The notes beneath the pieces were generated by a model that had not been told where the DNA came from, ran no database searches, and saw only the letters and a program-made list of their open reading frames with translations. Both the position numbers and the translations under genes were made by a program. A DNA stretch of 64,000 bases from Xanthomonas sp. (GTDB taxonomy: Bacteria; Pseudomonadota; Gammaproteobacteria; Xanthomonadales; Xanthomonadaceae): the NCBI RefSeq assembly GCF_017163755.1, contig NZ_JAFIWC010000006.1:62001-126000 (forward strand). Direction: 5' to 3'. Below, piece after piece: positions 10,091-19,714 of the stretch. Numbering within the stretch: position 1 is the stretch's first letter; every line of letters starts with the position of its first letter.

Positions 10091-10495
10091 TCAGCCGGCC
10101 GCCTGGCGCTGCGTGGCCAGGCCGATCGAGGCGATGCCGAGCCGGCTGCACAGGTCCAGCACCGCCATCACCTTCTCGTACTGCACGGTGCGATCGCCGC
10201 GCAGCATCACCGGCAACTCGGCGTCGCTGGCCAGCGCGTTGCGCAGCTGCTGCTCCAGCTCGCTCATGCTCACCGGCACCGCGTCCAGGCTGACCTGGCC
10301 GTTGTTGTCGATCGCGATGACCTTGGTCTTGGGCTCGGACAGCGGCTTGGCCGCGCTGGCCTTGGGCAGTTCGACCTTGATGCCCTGCACCGCGGCAGTG
10401 GTCATGATGATGAAGATCACCAGCAGCACGTACGCCAGGTCCAGCATCGGCGTGATGTTGATGTCGTCGTAGGGCTTCTTGCCTTGGACCTTCAT
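10091..10495 (-). CDS. exbD: ExbD/TolR family proton-channel subunit
   Basis: A 134-residue biopolymer transport protein that forms the stator of a Ton/Tol-type motor with the ExbB-like protein encoded just upstream. The N-terminus carries the family's cytoplasmic tail (DDINITPMLDLAYVLLVIF). Asp19, at the start of the single membrane helix (about 18-35), matches the essential proton-carrying Asp of ExbD/TolR. The periplasmic ExbD domain follows (about 50-130), including VMLRGDRTVQYEKVMAVLD. The ATG at 10495 lies four bases after the upstream stop, and tonB begins within a few bases of its own stop, so the three genes are almost certainly co-translated. Confidence 0.92.
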   Translation of the reverse strand: MKVQGKKPYDDINITPMLDLAYVLLVIFIIMTTAAVQGIKVELPKASAAKPLSEPKTKVIAIDNNGQVSLDAVPVSMSELEQQLRNALASDAELPVMLRGDRTVQYEKVMAVLDLCSRLGIASIGLATQRQAAG

Positions 10496-10499
10496 CGGC

Positions 10500-12284
10500 T
10501 CAGCCTCCGCCCGCGCGGGCCGGCGCGTCGCCGGCATAGTCTTCGGCGATGCGCTTTTCCAGTTCGTCGACGAACACCTGCATGTCCGCCGAGACCGCTT
10601 CGGCCTGGCTGAGCAGGTAGTTGTAGCCGAACAGCGCCGGGATCGCGACGGCCAGGCCGGCCACCGTGGCCAGCAGCGCGGCGGCGATGCCGGGGGCGAT
10701 CGCGTTGATGTTGACGTCGCCGGCCGCGGCCACCGCGGCGAAGGTGATCATCACCCCGACCACCGTGCCGAGCAGGCCCAGGAACGGGCCGCCGGAGATG
10801 GCGATGGTCAGCAGCACCATGCCCTTGTGGATGCGCTGGCCTTCGCGCACCGCGGCCGCGTCCAGCGCCGAGCGGATCGCCGCGATCGACTGCGTGCGCA
10901 CCACGTTGCTGCCGCTGGCCTGCAGGCGTTCGCGCAGTTCCTGCTGGCCGACCTGCAGCAGCCGCGCGAGGTTGGAGCGGACCCCGGCGGACGTGCCGAG
11001 CTGCTGCCAGTGCGGCGCGTGCAGCGGGTGCGCCGCCACCTGCTGGCGGTACACGTCGAGGAACCGCGCGTTGGCGCCGGCGGTGGCGTTGAGGTACAGG
11101 CCCTTGCGGACCATCACCCACCAGCTGATCAGCGCCATCACCGCCAGGATCAGAATCACCGCCCAGGCGTCGGGGGTCAGCGCGGCGATCAGGATGCCGA
11201 AGTAGTTGTGGCCACCGTCGCCCGAATGCTGTTCGACCGGATCGAAGCGCAGCAACCGCGCGTCCACGCCCTGGCTGCGCGCCGCCGCTTCGATCGCGCC
11301 GACCGGGCGGGCGTTCTTGGCCACTTCGACCTCGTCGAGCAGGCCGATGAAGTTCGGCCGCGCCGCGCCGGGCTCGCCGCCGAGCAGCAGGCCGCCAGTG
11401 CTGGCCGGCAGCGCCACCGCGGTGTCGCCGGCGGGCTGGCCGTTGACGAACAGGGTGGCGGTCTTGCCGTCGCTGCGCAGCGCCACATGCGCCCAGGCGT
11501 CGGCCGGCAGCGCGGTGGCGGCGGCGATCTGCGCGGCTGGCGCCGCCGCGCCGAACTCGGCCAGCACGCGGCCTTCCTCCAGGCGCAGGGTCAGCGCGCC
11601 GGGCAGCGCCAGCAGCACGCCGGAGGCGTTGGCGCCGGCCGGCTTGGCCCACAGCGACACGGTGGTCGGCTGCGCCGCCGGCCAGGTCAGCGATGCCGAG
11701 GCCGGCACCGTCACCGCCGCGCGCCCGTCCAGGCGCAGGCCGGCGCCGATCAGCGCGGCGTCGGCCAGGTCCAGCGGCGCGGCGGCGTTGTTGGCGTAGG
11801 CGGTGCTGTCGGCGGCGGCGGCCTGCGCGCTGGCGAAGTGGTAGACCGCGACCGTGTCGGCGTCGTAGCTGCCCTTGGCGTCGGCGCCCGCGCTGGCCTC
11901 GGCATTGCCGAAGTAGACGTACAGCGGCGTGCTCGCGTTGGCCGGCAGCTCCGGCAGGTCGACCCAGGCCAGCGCCACCTGGTCGACCAGGCCGTCGTAC
12001 TTTTCGAAGTGGTACTTCAGCGGCGTGCGGTCGTCGCCGGCGACGAAGCGCACGTCGCTGCCATCGGCCTTGGCGTCGGCGAAATTGAAGTTGCCCGAGT
12101 GCAGGCGCACCAGCACCTGGGTACGCCCGGGCGGCTGGCTCAGCGCCGCGCCGGTGGACGTGGTGTCGAGGGTGAGCTTGGCCCGGTAGTTCCACTTGCC
12201 GTCCCACCAGGTCGCGGCCGAGGCCGGGAGCGCTGCCAGCAGCAGCGCCGCCGCCAGTATCAAGCGCAATGCGTATACCGCCAT
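10500..12284 (-). CDS. DUF2341-LamG-like-MotA/TolQ/ExbB fusion protein
   Basis: A 594-residue composite ExbB-type channel subunit. The order is: signal peptide (1-23), DUF2341 domain (about 25-120, starting WWDGKWNYRAKL), LamG/concanavalin-like region (about 130-335, with AWAHVALRSDGKTATLFVNG), a transmembrane helix (about 365-385, AVILILAVMALISWW), then a MotA/TolQ/ExbB proton-channel domain (about 440-590) with helices around GPFLGLLGTVVGVM and AIAPGIAAALLATVAGLAVA. ExbB proteins are normally about 240 residues with no large periplasmic sensor, so the N-terminal 330 residues are an added sugar- or ligand-binding-like module. The start at 12284 has GGAG eight bases upstream. It is followed directly by exbD and tonB. 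It may couple envelope or polymer sensing to energisation of the TPS/porin complex, which is inference. Confidence 0.88.
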   Translation of the reverse strand: MAVYALRLILAAALLLAALPASAATWWDGKWNYRAKLTLDTTSTGAALSQPPGRTQVLVRLHSGNFNFADAKADGSDVRFVAGDDRTPLKYHFEKYDGLVDQVALAWVDLPELPANASTPLYVYFGNAEASAGADAKGSYDADTVAVYHFASAQAAAADSTAYANNAAAPLDLADAALIGAGLRLDGRAAVTVPASASLTWPAAQPTTVSLWAKPAGANASGVLLALPGALTLRLEEGRVLAEFGAAAPAAQIAAATALPADAWAHVALRSDGKTATLFVNGQPAGDTAVALPASTGGLLLGGEPGAARPNFIGLLDEVEVAKNARPVGAIEAAARSQGVDARLLRFDPVEQHSGDGGHNYFGILIAALTPDAWAVILILAVMALISWWVMVRKGLYLNATAGANARFLDVYRQQVAAHPLHAPHWQQLGTSAGVRSNLARLLQVGQQELRERLQASGSNVVRTQSIAAIRSALDAAAVREGQRIHKGMVLLTIAISGGPFLGLLGTVVGVMITFAAVAAAGDVNINAIAPGIAAALLATVAGLAVAIPALFGYNYLLSQAEAVSADMQVFVDELEKRIAEDYAGDAPARAGGG

Positions 12285-12472
12285 CTTTCGTTCTCCGAGC
12301 GTCGACCCGAACGCAGGTGTGCGTTCGTCATGAGGGGTGGATGGGTGGGCGCGGACGGAACCGGTCGCGCCGGCGCGCCGCGTGGCGCTCGGCGGGCGGA
12401 CCGGTGCCGGGCCGCGATAGGACAGCGGGCTGCCGATGTCTTCATGACCGGGGGCTGGGCATGGACACCGCA

Positions 12473-14092
12473 TCAGAACTCGCCCCATAAACGGAACAGC
12501 ATGTTGAAATCGTCCTGTCTCGGCGCGTTGTCGCCGCCGGGCCGCGACAGCGGTGCGGCGAGGTCGATCGAACCGTTGAGATGCTCGAAGACCTGGGCCG
12601 TCGCGCCGATGCCGACGCTGATCAGCGTCTCGCTCGGGGTCTGCTCGGGCAGCGGCTTGTGGATGCGCACGTAGCCGCCGTCGACGAAGGCGCGCGCCCG
12701 CGCTTCCTGCGCGGAGGTGCCGAACCATCCGGCGAACGAAGGGCTGCGCAGCTCCAGCTGCGCCGTCACGCCGTAGTCGCCCAGCGCCTCGCTTTCGTTG
12801 TAGCCGCGCACCGTGTCCAGGCCGCCGATGCTCATTTCTTCGTTGCTGATCAACGGCTCTGCGGCCAGCTGGGTCTGCGCGCGGCCGAACAACTGGAAAT
12901 CCCGGCCCAGCGTGCGCGTATGCGATCCCTCCAGGCGCAGGTGGGCGAAGTTCGGCCGCGCGTTGTAGCGCTTGTGGTCGAAGCTGCCCGATGCGGGAGG
13001 GTTGCAATGCGTGTTGCCGCAGCGGTCGGCGCCGATGCCGAGCCCCCCGGTATTGGCGGTGAGCGTGGCGCTGAAGTTGCTGTGCGTCCGCTCGCCCACC
13101 CAGTCCGCGTTGTAGGCCAGGTTGAGCGGGTAGTACTCGATCGGCGCGGAGTCCGAAGTCAGGCCGAAATCCGACTCCTCCTCGAAATGCTTGTAGTCGA
13201 TGCCCAGGCTCAGCGAGTGGAAGAACCCGGTTCGCGCCGGAAGCGCCCGGATCGCGCGCACGCCGGCCAGGGTGCCATTGCCGATCACGTTGAAATCGCT
13301 GAGCACCGCGACGTCGCTGTCGCTGCTTACCGCGTAGGCGAGCAGCGACCACGGCGAATCGGTCAGGCGTGCCAGGTAAGAGGCCGAGAACACCCTGGCG
13401 TCGGACGGCCGCTCCGGCGCCGTCTGCGCCGACAGGCTGAAACTGTGGCCGCGCTGCCAGAGGTTGTCGTAGCGCAGCGTGGCGTTCAGGCGCAGGTCGG
13501 TGGTGTTGGCGCTGCTGCGGTTGTTGAGCTCCAGCGAACCATGCAACGGCAGCTCGTCGTCCACGTTCAAGTCGACGTCCAGCGTGTTCGGTGCAGCGCC
13601 GGGCTTGATGTCCGGCGTGACCCGCCGGTCGGGGAGCTGGTTCAACGCGACGATGTCGCGCTGCACGTCCTTGAAGTTGGGCACCGCGCCTTCCTTCAAC
13701 GACGGCGCGCCGCGCGCGACCGCGTCGGGAGAGAAATACTCGGCGCCGCTCACCCGCAGCCGGCCGATGCGCTGCTCGCTCACCTGCAGCGTGACCAGGC
13801 CGCTGCCCGCGTCCTGCTCGGGCACGCTCACCGCCACCGTGGCCAGTCCCTTGTCCGCGTACAGCGTCTGCAACGCGGCGCGCGCCGACTCCACGTCGGC
13901 TTCGCTGCGTTGCGGGCCGAGGAACGGATACACCGCGCGCTCGATCTCGACCACGCTCAGCTGGGTGTTGCCAAGCACCTGGTAGGCCATCACGTCGAAA
14001 CGCGCCGTCGCCGTCGCGGGCGTGTCCGCGGCGAACGCGGCCGGCGCGCAGCACGCGGCCACGCCGAATGCTGCGAAGAATCGCAACTGCAT
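12473..14092 (-). CDS. TpsB/FhaC/ShlB-type two-partner secretion transporter
   Basis: Outer-membrane BamA/TpsB-superfamily transporter of 539 residues, predicted to export the large exoprotein encoded at 1-6635. Residues 1-21 are a signal peptide. POTRA-type periplasmic repeats occupy about 30-190, with the typical helix-strand pattern around RSEADVESARAALQTLYADK and SEQRIGRLRVSGAEYF. The C-terminal barrel covers about 195-539, with NNRSSANTTDLRLNATLRYD at its start, the conserved MSIGGLDTVRGYNES region late in the barrel and a terminal Phe (LWGEF). The ATG at 14092 has AGGGGA nine bases upstream. It is the first gene of the operon. The separation of tpsB from tpsA by five genes is atypical, since the pair usually sits adjacent. 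Confidence 0.93.
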   Translation of the reverse strand: MQLRFFAAFGVAACCAPAAFAADTPATATARFDVMAYQVLGNTQLSVVEIERAVYPFLGPQRSEADVESARAALQTLYADKGLATVAVSVPEQDAGSGLVTLQVSEQRIGRLRVSGAEYFSPDAVARGAPSLKEGAVPNFKDVQRDIVALNQLPDRRVTPDIKPGAAPNTLDVDLNVDDELPLHGSLELNNRSSANTTDLRLNATLRYDNLWQRGHSFSLSAQTAPERPSDARVFSASYLARLTDSPWSLLAYAVSSDSDVAVLSDFNVIGNGTLAGVRAIRALPARTGFFHSLSLGIDYKHFEEESDFGLTSDSAPIEYYPLNLAYNADWVGERTHSNFSATLTANTGGLGIGADRCGNTHCNPPASGSFDHKRYNARPNFAHLRLEGSHTRTLGRDFQLFGRAQTQLAAEPLISNEEMSIGGLDTVRGYNESEALGDYGVTAQLELRSPSFAGWFGTSAQEARARAFVDGGYVRIHKPLPEQTPSETLISVGIGATAQVFEHLNGSIDLAAPLSRPGGDNAPRQDDFNMLFRLWGEF

Positions 14093-14408
14093 GTGAAAAA
14101 ATCCCCTGACTTCGGCGCGCGGTGGAACCGCTTCTAGAAAGGTCGCTTCAAGAAGACCGCTTCAATGGGGGCAGGAACATAGGAGCGAGCAATGACCGAT
14201 CGCGGACGCTTTTGTGACGGCGCATGTAAAGAAGCCGCCACAAATGGCGCGGCGTGGCGCGTGCTGATACATGAATGCGAAGTGCGGTGACGCGTCTGGC
14301 GCGCGCCGCGCATATACGGCGGCATTTGGCCGCGAATCGGCGTGTGATGCCGCTGTCATGCGCCGCTCGTCGTGCGCTGCGCGGCGACAGCGTTTTGTCT
14401 ACGAGGTG
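14093..14408 (-). promoter_or_regulatory. Leader/promoter region of the TPS operon with phased GAAGCG repeats
   Basis: This 316-base gene-free stretch separates the DUF58 gene from the tpsB-like gene and must hold the operon promoter. On the minus strand, GAAGCG occurs three times (CGCTTC on the plus strand at 14129-14134, 14144-14149 and 14158-14163), spaced 15 and 14 bases apart, each with a T/C-rich flank, 37-71 bases upstream of the start codon. Such spacing is near 1.5 helical turns and could be a regulator-binding array. No convincing sigma-70 -35/-10 pair was found by eye. Confidence 0.4.
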
Positions 14409-15707
14409 CTACAGCAACCCGTCGCGCTTGACCGCGAGGTAACGTTCCACCAGCGCACCAGGCAGTTCTTCGCTGGTGACGTCGAGCACCATCACCCGGT
14501 GGCTGCGCAGCGCGTCGTGCGCGTCGCTGCGCTGTTGCAGGTAGCGCGCCACCGCGCCGGCCTGCACCGCCTGCGGCAGGGTCTGCACGTCCTGCGCCAG
14601 CGCCTGGTCCAGGTCGCGTTCGCGCAGGCTGGCCACGCACACCAGGTGGCGACGCTGCAGCAGGCGCACCGCCGCCAGCAGGTCGTCGATGTCCTCGTCG
14701 CGCACGTTGGTCACCAGCATCACCAGCGAGCGGCGGCGCTGGCGCAGCGCCAGTTCGGTCGCCGCGGCCAGGTAATCGGTGGCCACCGGCTGCGGCTGCA
14801 GGTCGTAGCTGGCGCGCAGCAGCGCGTCGATCGCGCCCATGCCGCGCTGCGGCGCCACCCAGCGGGTTTCGCCGCCGCTGGCCATCAGCCCGACCGCATC
14901 GCCCTGGCGCAGCGCCAGGTACGACACCACCAGCGAGGCGTTGAGCACGTGGTCGAAGTGCGACAGCCCGCCTTCGTCGGCCATCATCCGCCGGCCGGTG
15001 TCGATCAGCATCAGCAACTGCTGGTTCTTCTCGTCCTGGTATTCGCGCGAGATCAGCTTGCGCGCGCGCGAGGTGGCCTTCCAGTCGATCTGGCGCAGGC
15101 TGTCGCCGACGCGGTATTCGCGCATCTGGTGGAAGTCGGTGCCTTCGCCGCGGCGGCGCTTCAGGTGCGCGCCGACCAGCCGCGACGCCTGTTCGGCGCT
15201 GAACAGCGCAAAGCGCGTCAGTGGCGCGAAATTCGGATACACGCGCACCGCCTGCACGGGACCGGCGCTGCGCCGCTGCCACCACAGCCGCCACGCCGAA
15301 TGCAGGCGCAGGTGGGTGCCGGCGAACTCGACGCGGCCGCGCGCGGTGGGCTGCAGCCGGTAGCCTAACTGGGTCTGGCTGGCCGCGGCCAGGGTGATGC
15401 GGCGCGGCAGCCCGTGCATCCGCCAGCCGCTGGGCACCAGGTCGAACACGTCCACGCGCTGCCGCTGCGCGCTGTCGATATGCAGCACCGCTTCGCGCTC
15501 CACCCCCAGCGGCAGCGCCTCGGGCAGCTCGCGCCGCACCTGCGGCGTGGGCCGGCGCCATAGCCGCCACGCATCGATCGCGGCGACCGCGGCGATCGCG
15601 CCGCCCAGCGCCTGCCATGGCCACAGCGCGAGCCACTGCAGCGCCGAGGCCAAGCCGCACAGCGCCCACAGGCCGAGCAGGACCAGCAGTGGCGGGGCGG
15701 GTCTCAT
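14409..15707 (-). CDS. DUF58 domain protein (von Willebrand-like)
   Basis: Membrane-anchored 432-residue DUF58 protein, last gene of the MoxR operon. Two N-terminal hydrophobic helices (about 5-45) are followed by an immunoglobulin-like stretch and the diagnostic DUF58 segment at about 186-215 (GEGTDFHQMREYRVGDSLRQ, then IDWKATSR). A VWA-like fold begins at LLMLIDTGRRM (231-241); a canonical MIDAS DxSxS is replaced by DTGRR, so metal binding is doubtful. DUF58 proteins typically partner MoxR AAA+ ATPases in cell-envelope or chaperone-like functions. The gene lies 160 bases after moxR, separated by an inverted GGGACTC repeat that could modulate expression within the operon. Confidence 0.9.
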   Translation of the reverse strand: MRPAPPLLVLLGLWALCGLASALQWLALWPWQALGGAIAAVAAIDAWRLWRRPTPQVRRELPEALPLGVEREAVLHIDSAQRQRVDVFDLVPSGWRMHGLPRRITLAAASQTQLGYRLQPTARGRVEFAGTHLRLHSAWRLWWQRRSAGPVQAVRVYPNFAPLTRFALFSAEQASRLVGAHLKRRRGEGTDFHQMREYRVGDSLRQIDWKATSRARKLISREYQDEKNQQLLMLIDTGRRMMADEGGLSHFDHVLNASLVVSYLALRQGDAVGLMASGGETRWVAPQRGMGAIDALLRASYDLQPQPVATDYLAAATELALRQRRRSLVMLVTNVRDEDIDDLLAAVRLLQRRHLVCVASLRERDLDQALAQDVQTLPQAVQAGAVARYLQQRSDAHDALRSHRVMVLDVTSEELPGALVERYLAVKRDGLL

Positions 15708-15719
15708 GGGGGGCTGGCC

Positions 15720-15860
15720 GGGACTCGGGACTGGGGACTCGGGACTCGGCGCCGGGTCGTGGCGGAAGGTGTGCGTACGTGGCCTGCGTCATGGCAAGCG
15801 CGGCGCAGTCCTCGCAGTACCGTGCCGTTGCGAGTCCCCAGTCCCGAGTCCCGAGTCCCG
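15720..15860. repeat. Inverted pair of GGGACTC tandem repeats within an operon
   Basis: Left arm 15720-15749 is a tandem of GGGACTCGGGACT-type 7-mers; right arm 15831-15860 is its near-perfect reverse complement (CGAGTCCC units). About 80 bases of non-coding sequence form the loop. The same unit recurs at 30221-30250 and 31264-31293, so this is a dispersed repeat family. It sits between moxR and the DUF58 gene and could form a long hairpin in the mRNA. Confidence 0.8.
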
Positions 15861-15867
15861 TTGAGCC

Positions 15868-16856
<989 letters not shown>

Positions 16857-16860
<4 letters not shown>

Positions 16861-18050
16861 AGCTGGTTTCTCATCTGAACGAGGAGGCGGATGCGCTCGC
16901 GGAAGGCGGCGGGTTGGTTGCGTGCGGGCGGCTGCAAGGCCTGCTCGATCTGCGCGCGCGGCAGCTTCAGCAGTTCGGCGATGGCCGCGGCCTGGGCCGC
17001 GCCTTCCAGCGCCGCGGCGATCGGCGCGCGCCGGCGCAGCCGCGCCAGGAACGCCGCGCGCATCGCCGCGTACAGCAGCGGCGACTTGCCGTAGCGCCAC
17101 AGGTGCTCGCCGCTGGCGCGCACGTGCTCGAGCAGCGAGCGGCGGTCGCCGGCGGGCGCCGGGCGCAGCGGGCCGAAGCGCTGCATGCGCGACCACAGCC
17201 AGGCCAGCAGCATCAGCAGCAGCGGCGCCCACACCGGCCAGCCGCGCACGAACAAGGTGCGCCACAGCGACGGCAGCTGCGCCGCGTAGACCAGATGCAC
17301 GGTGCCGTGACCGTAGTTCGGCGCCAGGATCTGCCGCGCCAGCAAGCGGTGCGGCACGTCGTGCATGCCGCCCTGCGGCGGCGCCGCCTCGTCTCCCTCC
17401 AGCGCCTTCTGCAGCGCGCCGAGGCCGCTGGCGCCGTTCTGCAGGAAATCCATCTCGGCGAGCACGTCCACGGCGCCGTCGCCGTGCGGCAGCCGCGCGT
17501 AGGCGTAGTCCTCGTCGCCGCCCCACCAGTTGCTGGCCGCGTCCTCGTCGATCTGGAAGCGCCGGCCGCTGCAGAACTCGCTGTGCTGCGGCTGGCCGGG
17601 GGTGGCCAGGGTCAGGCATTCGCCCGGCCTGCCGCTTTCCACGCTGACCCCGAGCGCATCGAGCAGCGGCACCCGTCCGACCTCGGCGTCGGGATCGATG
17701 TCCGGCGGCGGGGTGCGCAGGATCAGGTGCCCGCCGCGCTCGACCCAGGCCAGCAGCGCGTCGCTGTCGCGCGCGCCGAAGGTGCGCGGGTCGCCGAGCA
17801 GCAGCACCGTGTCGCGCGGTTGCAGCGCCATCGCCTCCAGGTCCAGGCGCTGCCGCGATTCGGCGCGCACGCCGTCGGCGCGCAGCGTCTGCCGCAGCGC
17901 GTACAGCGGGTTGTAGGCGGCCTCGCCGCGCGGCGGCAGCACGATCTGCCGTTGCGCGCGCTCGTGGCTGCCGAGGAACCACGCCACCAGCACGCCCACC
18001 AGCAGCAGGCCGCCCAGGAAGATCAGCGCGTTGCGCGCGCCGGCGTTCAT
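16857..18050 (-). CDS. DUF4350 domain membrane protein
   Basis: A 397-residue protein with an N-terminal membrane anchor (about 8-26, LIFLGGLLLVGVLVAWFL), a periplasmic DUF4350-like domain (about 35-240) including a nucleotide- or GATase-like core (LLLGDPRTFGARDSDALLAW and GGHLILRTPP), a second hydrophobic segment near 268-290 (APLLLMLLAWLWSRM) and a basic cytoplasmic tail. DUF4350 proteins are typically encoded with MoxR, DUF58 and DUF4129 genes; biochemical function is unknown. It overlaps both neighbours by four bases (ATGA), implying translational coupling. Confidence 0.85.
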
Positions 18051-19714
18051 GCGCGCCACCGGTAGCGCTGCTGCAGCGCGTCGACCAGCGTGTCGAATTG
18101 CGCATCGTCCGGCAGCCGCGCGGCGTAGGCGGCGTACTGCCAGGTACCGACCATGCGCGCGAACAATTGCCGGTCCTGCGCATCGGGCATGCGCCGCGAC
18201 GCGCGCAGGCACTGCGATTCGGTCGCGCCGGGCGGCAGCACCAGGTCGGCGCGCTCGCACATGGTCGCCACGCTGGCGCGGTACAGCAGTGCCAGCGCAT
18301 GCCGCGGCTGGCCCTCGCGCCATAGCCGGCGGGCGACGCTGCCGACATCGTCGGGCAGCGGCTCGGGCGCGAGCAGGTCGGCGTGCACCACCGGCGCTTC
18401 TTCGGGCGCGCGCTTGCGGCCGCTGCCGCGCATCCACGGCAGCCAGTGCCTGGCGGTGAGCAGCAGCACCAGCAGCAACGCGCCGACCAGCAGCCACAGG
18501 CCCCATTCGCCGATGAAGGCGATCATCGCCCCGACGCTGCCCAGCAGCGCGTTGCGCGTGCGCGGATCGTCCGGTGTCTCTTCCTTCTTCTTCGCCTCGT
18601 CCTTGGCCTTGTCGCGCTTCTTCCAGTAGCTGACGGTGCGCTTGCCCGACAGCAGCGGATCGGCGTAGGCGCGCGTGGCGGCGCGATCGAAGCGGGCGCC
18701 GGCCTGCGGGTCGTCGTCGAAGATGTCGTTGAGGGTGACCGGTGCGTCGGCGTCGGCTTCGTCGTCGCTGTCGTCGGCGGACGCGTCCTCGGCGGGCGCC
18801 GCGTCGTTGGCCGGCTCGTCCGTGCTGGCGTTATCGGCGGGCGCCGCCTCGGGCAGCGCCGGCGCGTCGCGTGGCGCGGTGGCGGCCTCCTGCGCGCGCA
18901 GCGCGGCGGTCGGCGCGGCGAACAGCACCAGCAGGGCGAGCAGCAGCGGCGCGGCGCGGCTCAGGCGCTCGCGCAGGCGGCGCAGCGCGATCTCCAGGTC
19001 CCAGGCCTCGATCTGGGTGCGCCGGTTGAGGTACAGGCCGAAGCCGGCGCCGACGAAGAACGGCTCGATCAGCGTCATCGCCAGCCAGCCGAAGAAGTTC
19101 AGGCCGATGTCGGCCCAGGCCGGGTTCTCCTCGCCGACCAGCGCCCACGCCGCGCGCAGCGTCTCCGGCAGCAGGTCGACCGGCACGAACATCAGGATCG
19201 CCGCGACGCAGGCCAGGCACAGCATCAGTTCGAAATGCCAGCACACGCTCGCCAGCAGCAACGCGTGACCGTAGATCGCGCCGCCCAGGGTGCGGCGGCG
19301 CTCGCGCTGCTGCTCGGCGCTGGCGCCCTCGAGCAGTTCCAGCGGCATGAACACGGTGCGCGCCGGGCTCAGCCGGCGCCAGGTCAGGTAGCCGAACAGC
19401 GTGCCCCAGCCCCAGCGCCACTGCGCCTTGAGCGTGTCGCGCACGCGCGGCGCCTCGCCGAACACGCCGCGCGAGATCACGAACAGCGGGATGCGGTCCA
19501 GTACCGGCTTGAACCACCACAGCAGCAGGCCGGCCAGCCACAGCTGGTCGATCGCCCACGCGCCCAGGTTGAGCAGCGCGAACAGCGGCAGGCTGAGCAG
19601 CAGCCACGGCTTCCAGATCGCGCCGGCATGGCGGCGCACCAGCGCGCTGCCCAGTTCCATCGCTTCCCACGCCGAGCGCGAGCGCAGCGCCACGTCCAGG
19701 CGTTCAATCCGCAT
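18047..19714 (-). CDS. DUF4129 domain multi-pass membrane protein
   Basis: A 555-residue membrane protein. The N-terminal half has several hydrophobic segments (about 34-65, 150-175, 205-225, 253-275). A long acidic, Ala/Asp-rich periplasmic linker at about 280-330 follows, then a further helix (about 405-425) and a C-terminal DUF4129 domain (about 455-545, with RRLWREGQPRHALALLYRAS). DUF4129 regions resemble transglutaminase-associated or protease-linked modules in MoxR operons. The start at 19714 overlaps the SpoIIM-like gene by 11 bases. Expression with RDD, SpoIIM, DUF4350, MoxR and DUF58 suggests one membrane complex; its role is not known from sequence. Confidence 0.88.
   Translation of the reverse strand: MRIERLDVALRSRSAWEAMELGSALVRRHAGAIWKPWLLLSLPLFALLNLGAWAIDQLWLAGLLLWWFKPVLDRIPLFVISRGVFGEAPRVRDTLKAQWRWGWGTLFGYLTWRRLSPARTVFMPLELLEGASAEQQRERRRTLGGAIYGHALLLASVCWHFELMLCLACVAAILMFVPVDLLPETLRAAWALVGEENPAWADIGLNFFGWLAMTLIEPFFVGAGFGLYLNRRTQIEAWDLEIALRRLRERLSRAAPLLLALLVLFAAPTAALRAQEAATAPRDAPALPEAAPADNASTDEPANDAAPAEDASADDSDDEADADAPVTLNDIFDDDPQAGARFDRAATRAYADPLLSGKRTVSYWKKRDKAKDEAKKKEETPDDPRTRNALLGSVGAMIAFIGEWGLWLLVGALLLVLLLTARHWLPWMRGSGRKRAPEEAPVVHADLLAPEPLPDDVGSVARRLWREGQPRHALALLYRASVATMCERADLVLPPGATESQCLRASRRMPDAQDRQLFARMVGTWQYAAYAARLPDDAQFDTLVDALQQRYRWRA

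Noticed and set aside
14134-14359. Short minus-strand ORFs upstream of the tpsB-like gene
   Set aside because: No ribosome sites and Arg/His/Ser-rich shadow composition; the stretch is better explained as a leader/promoter.
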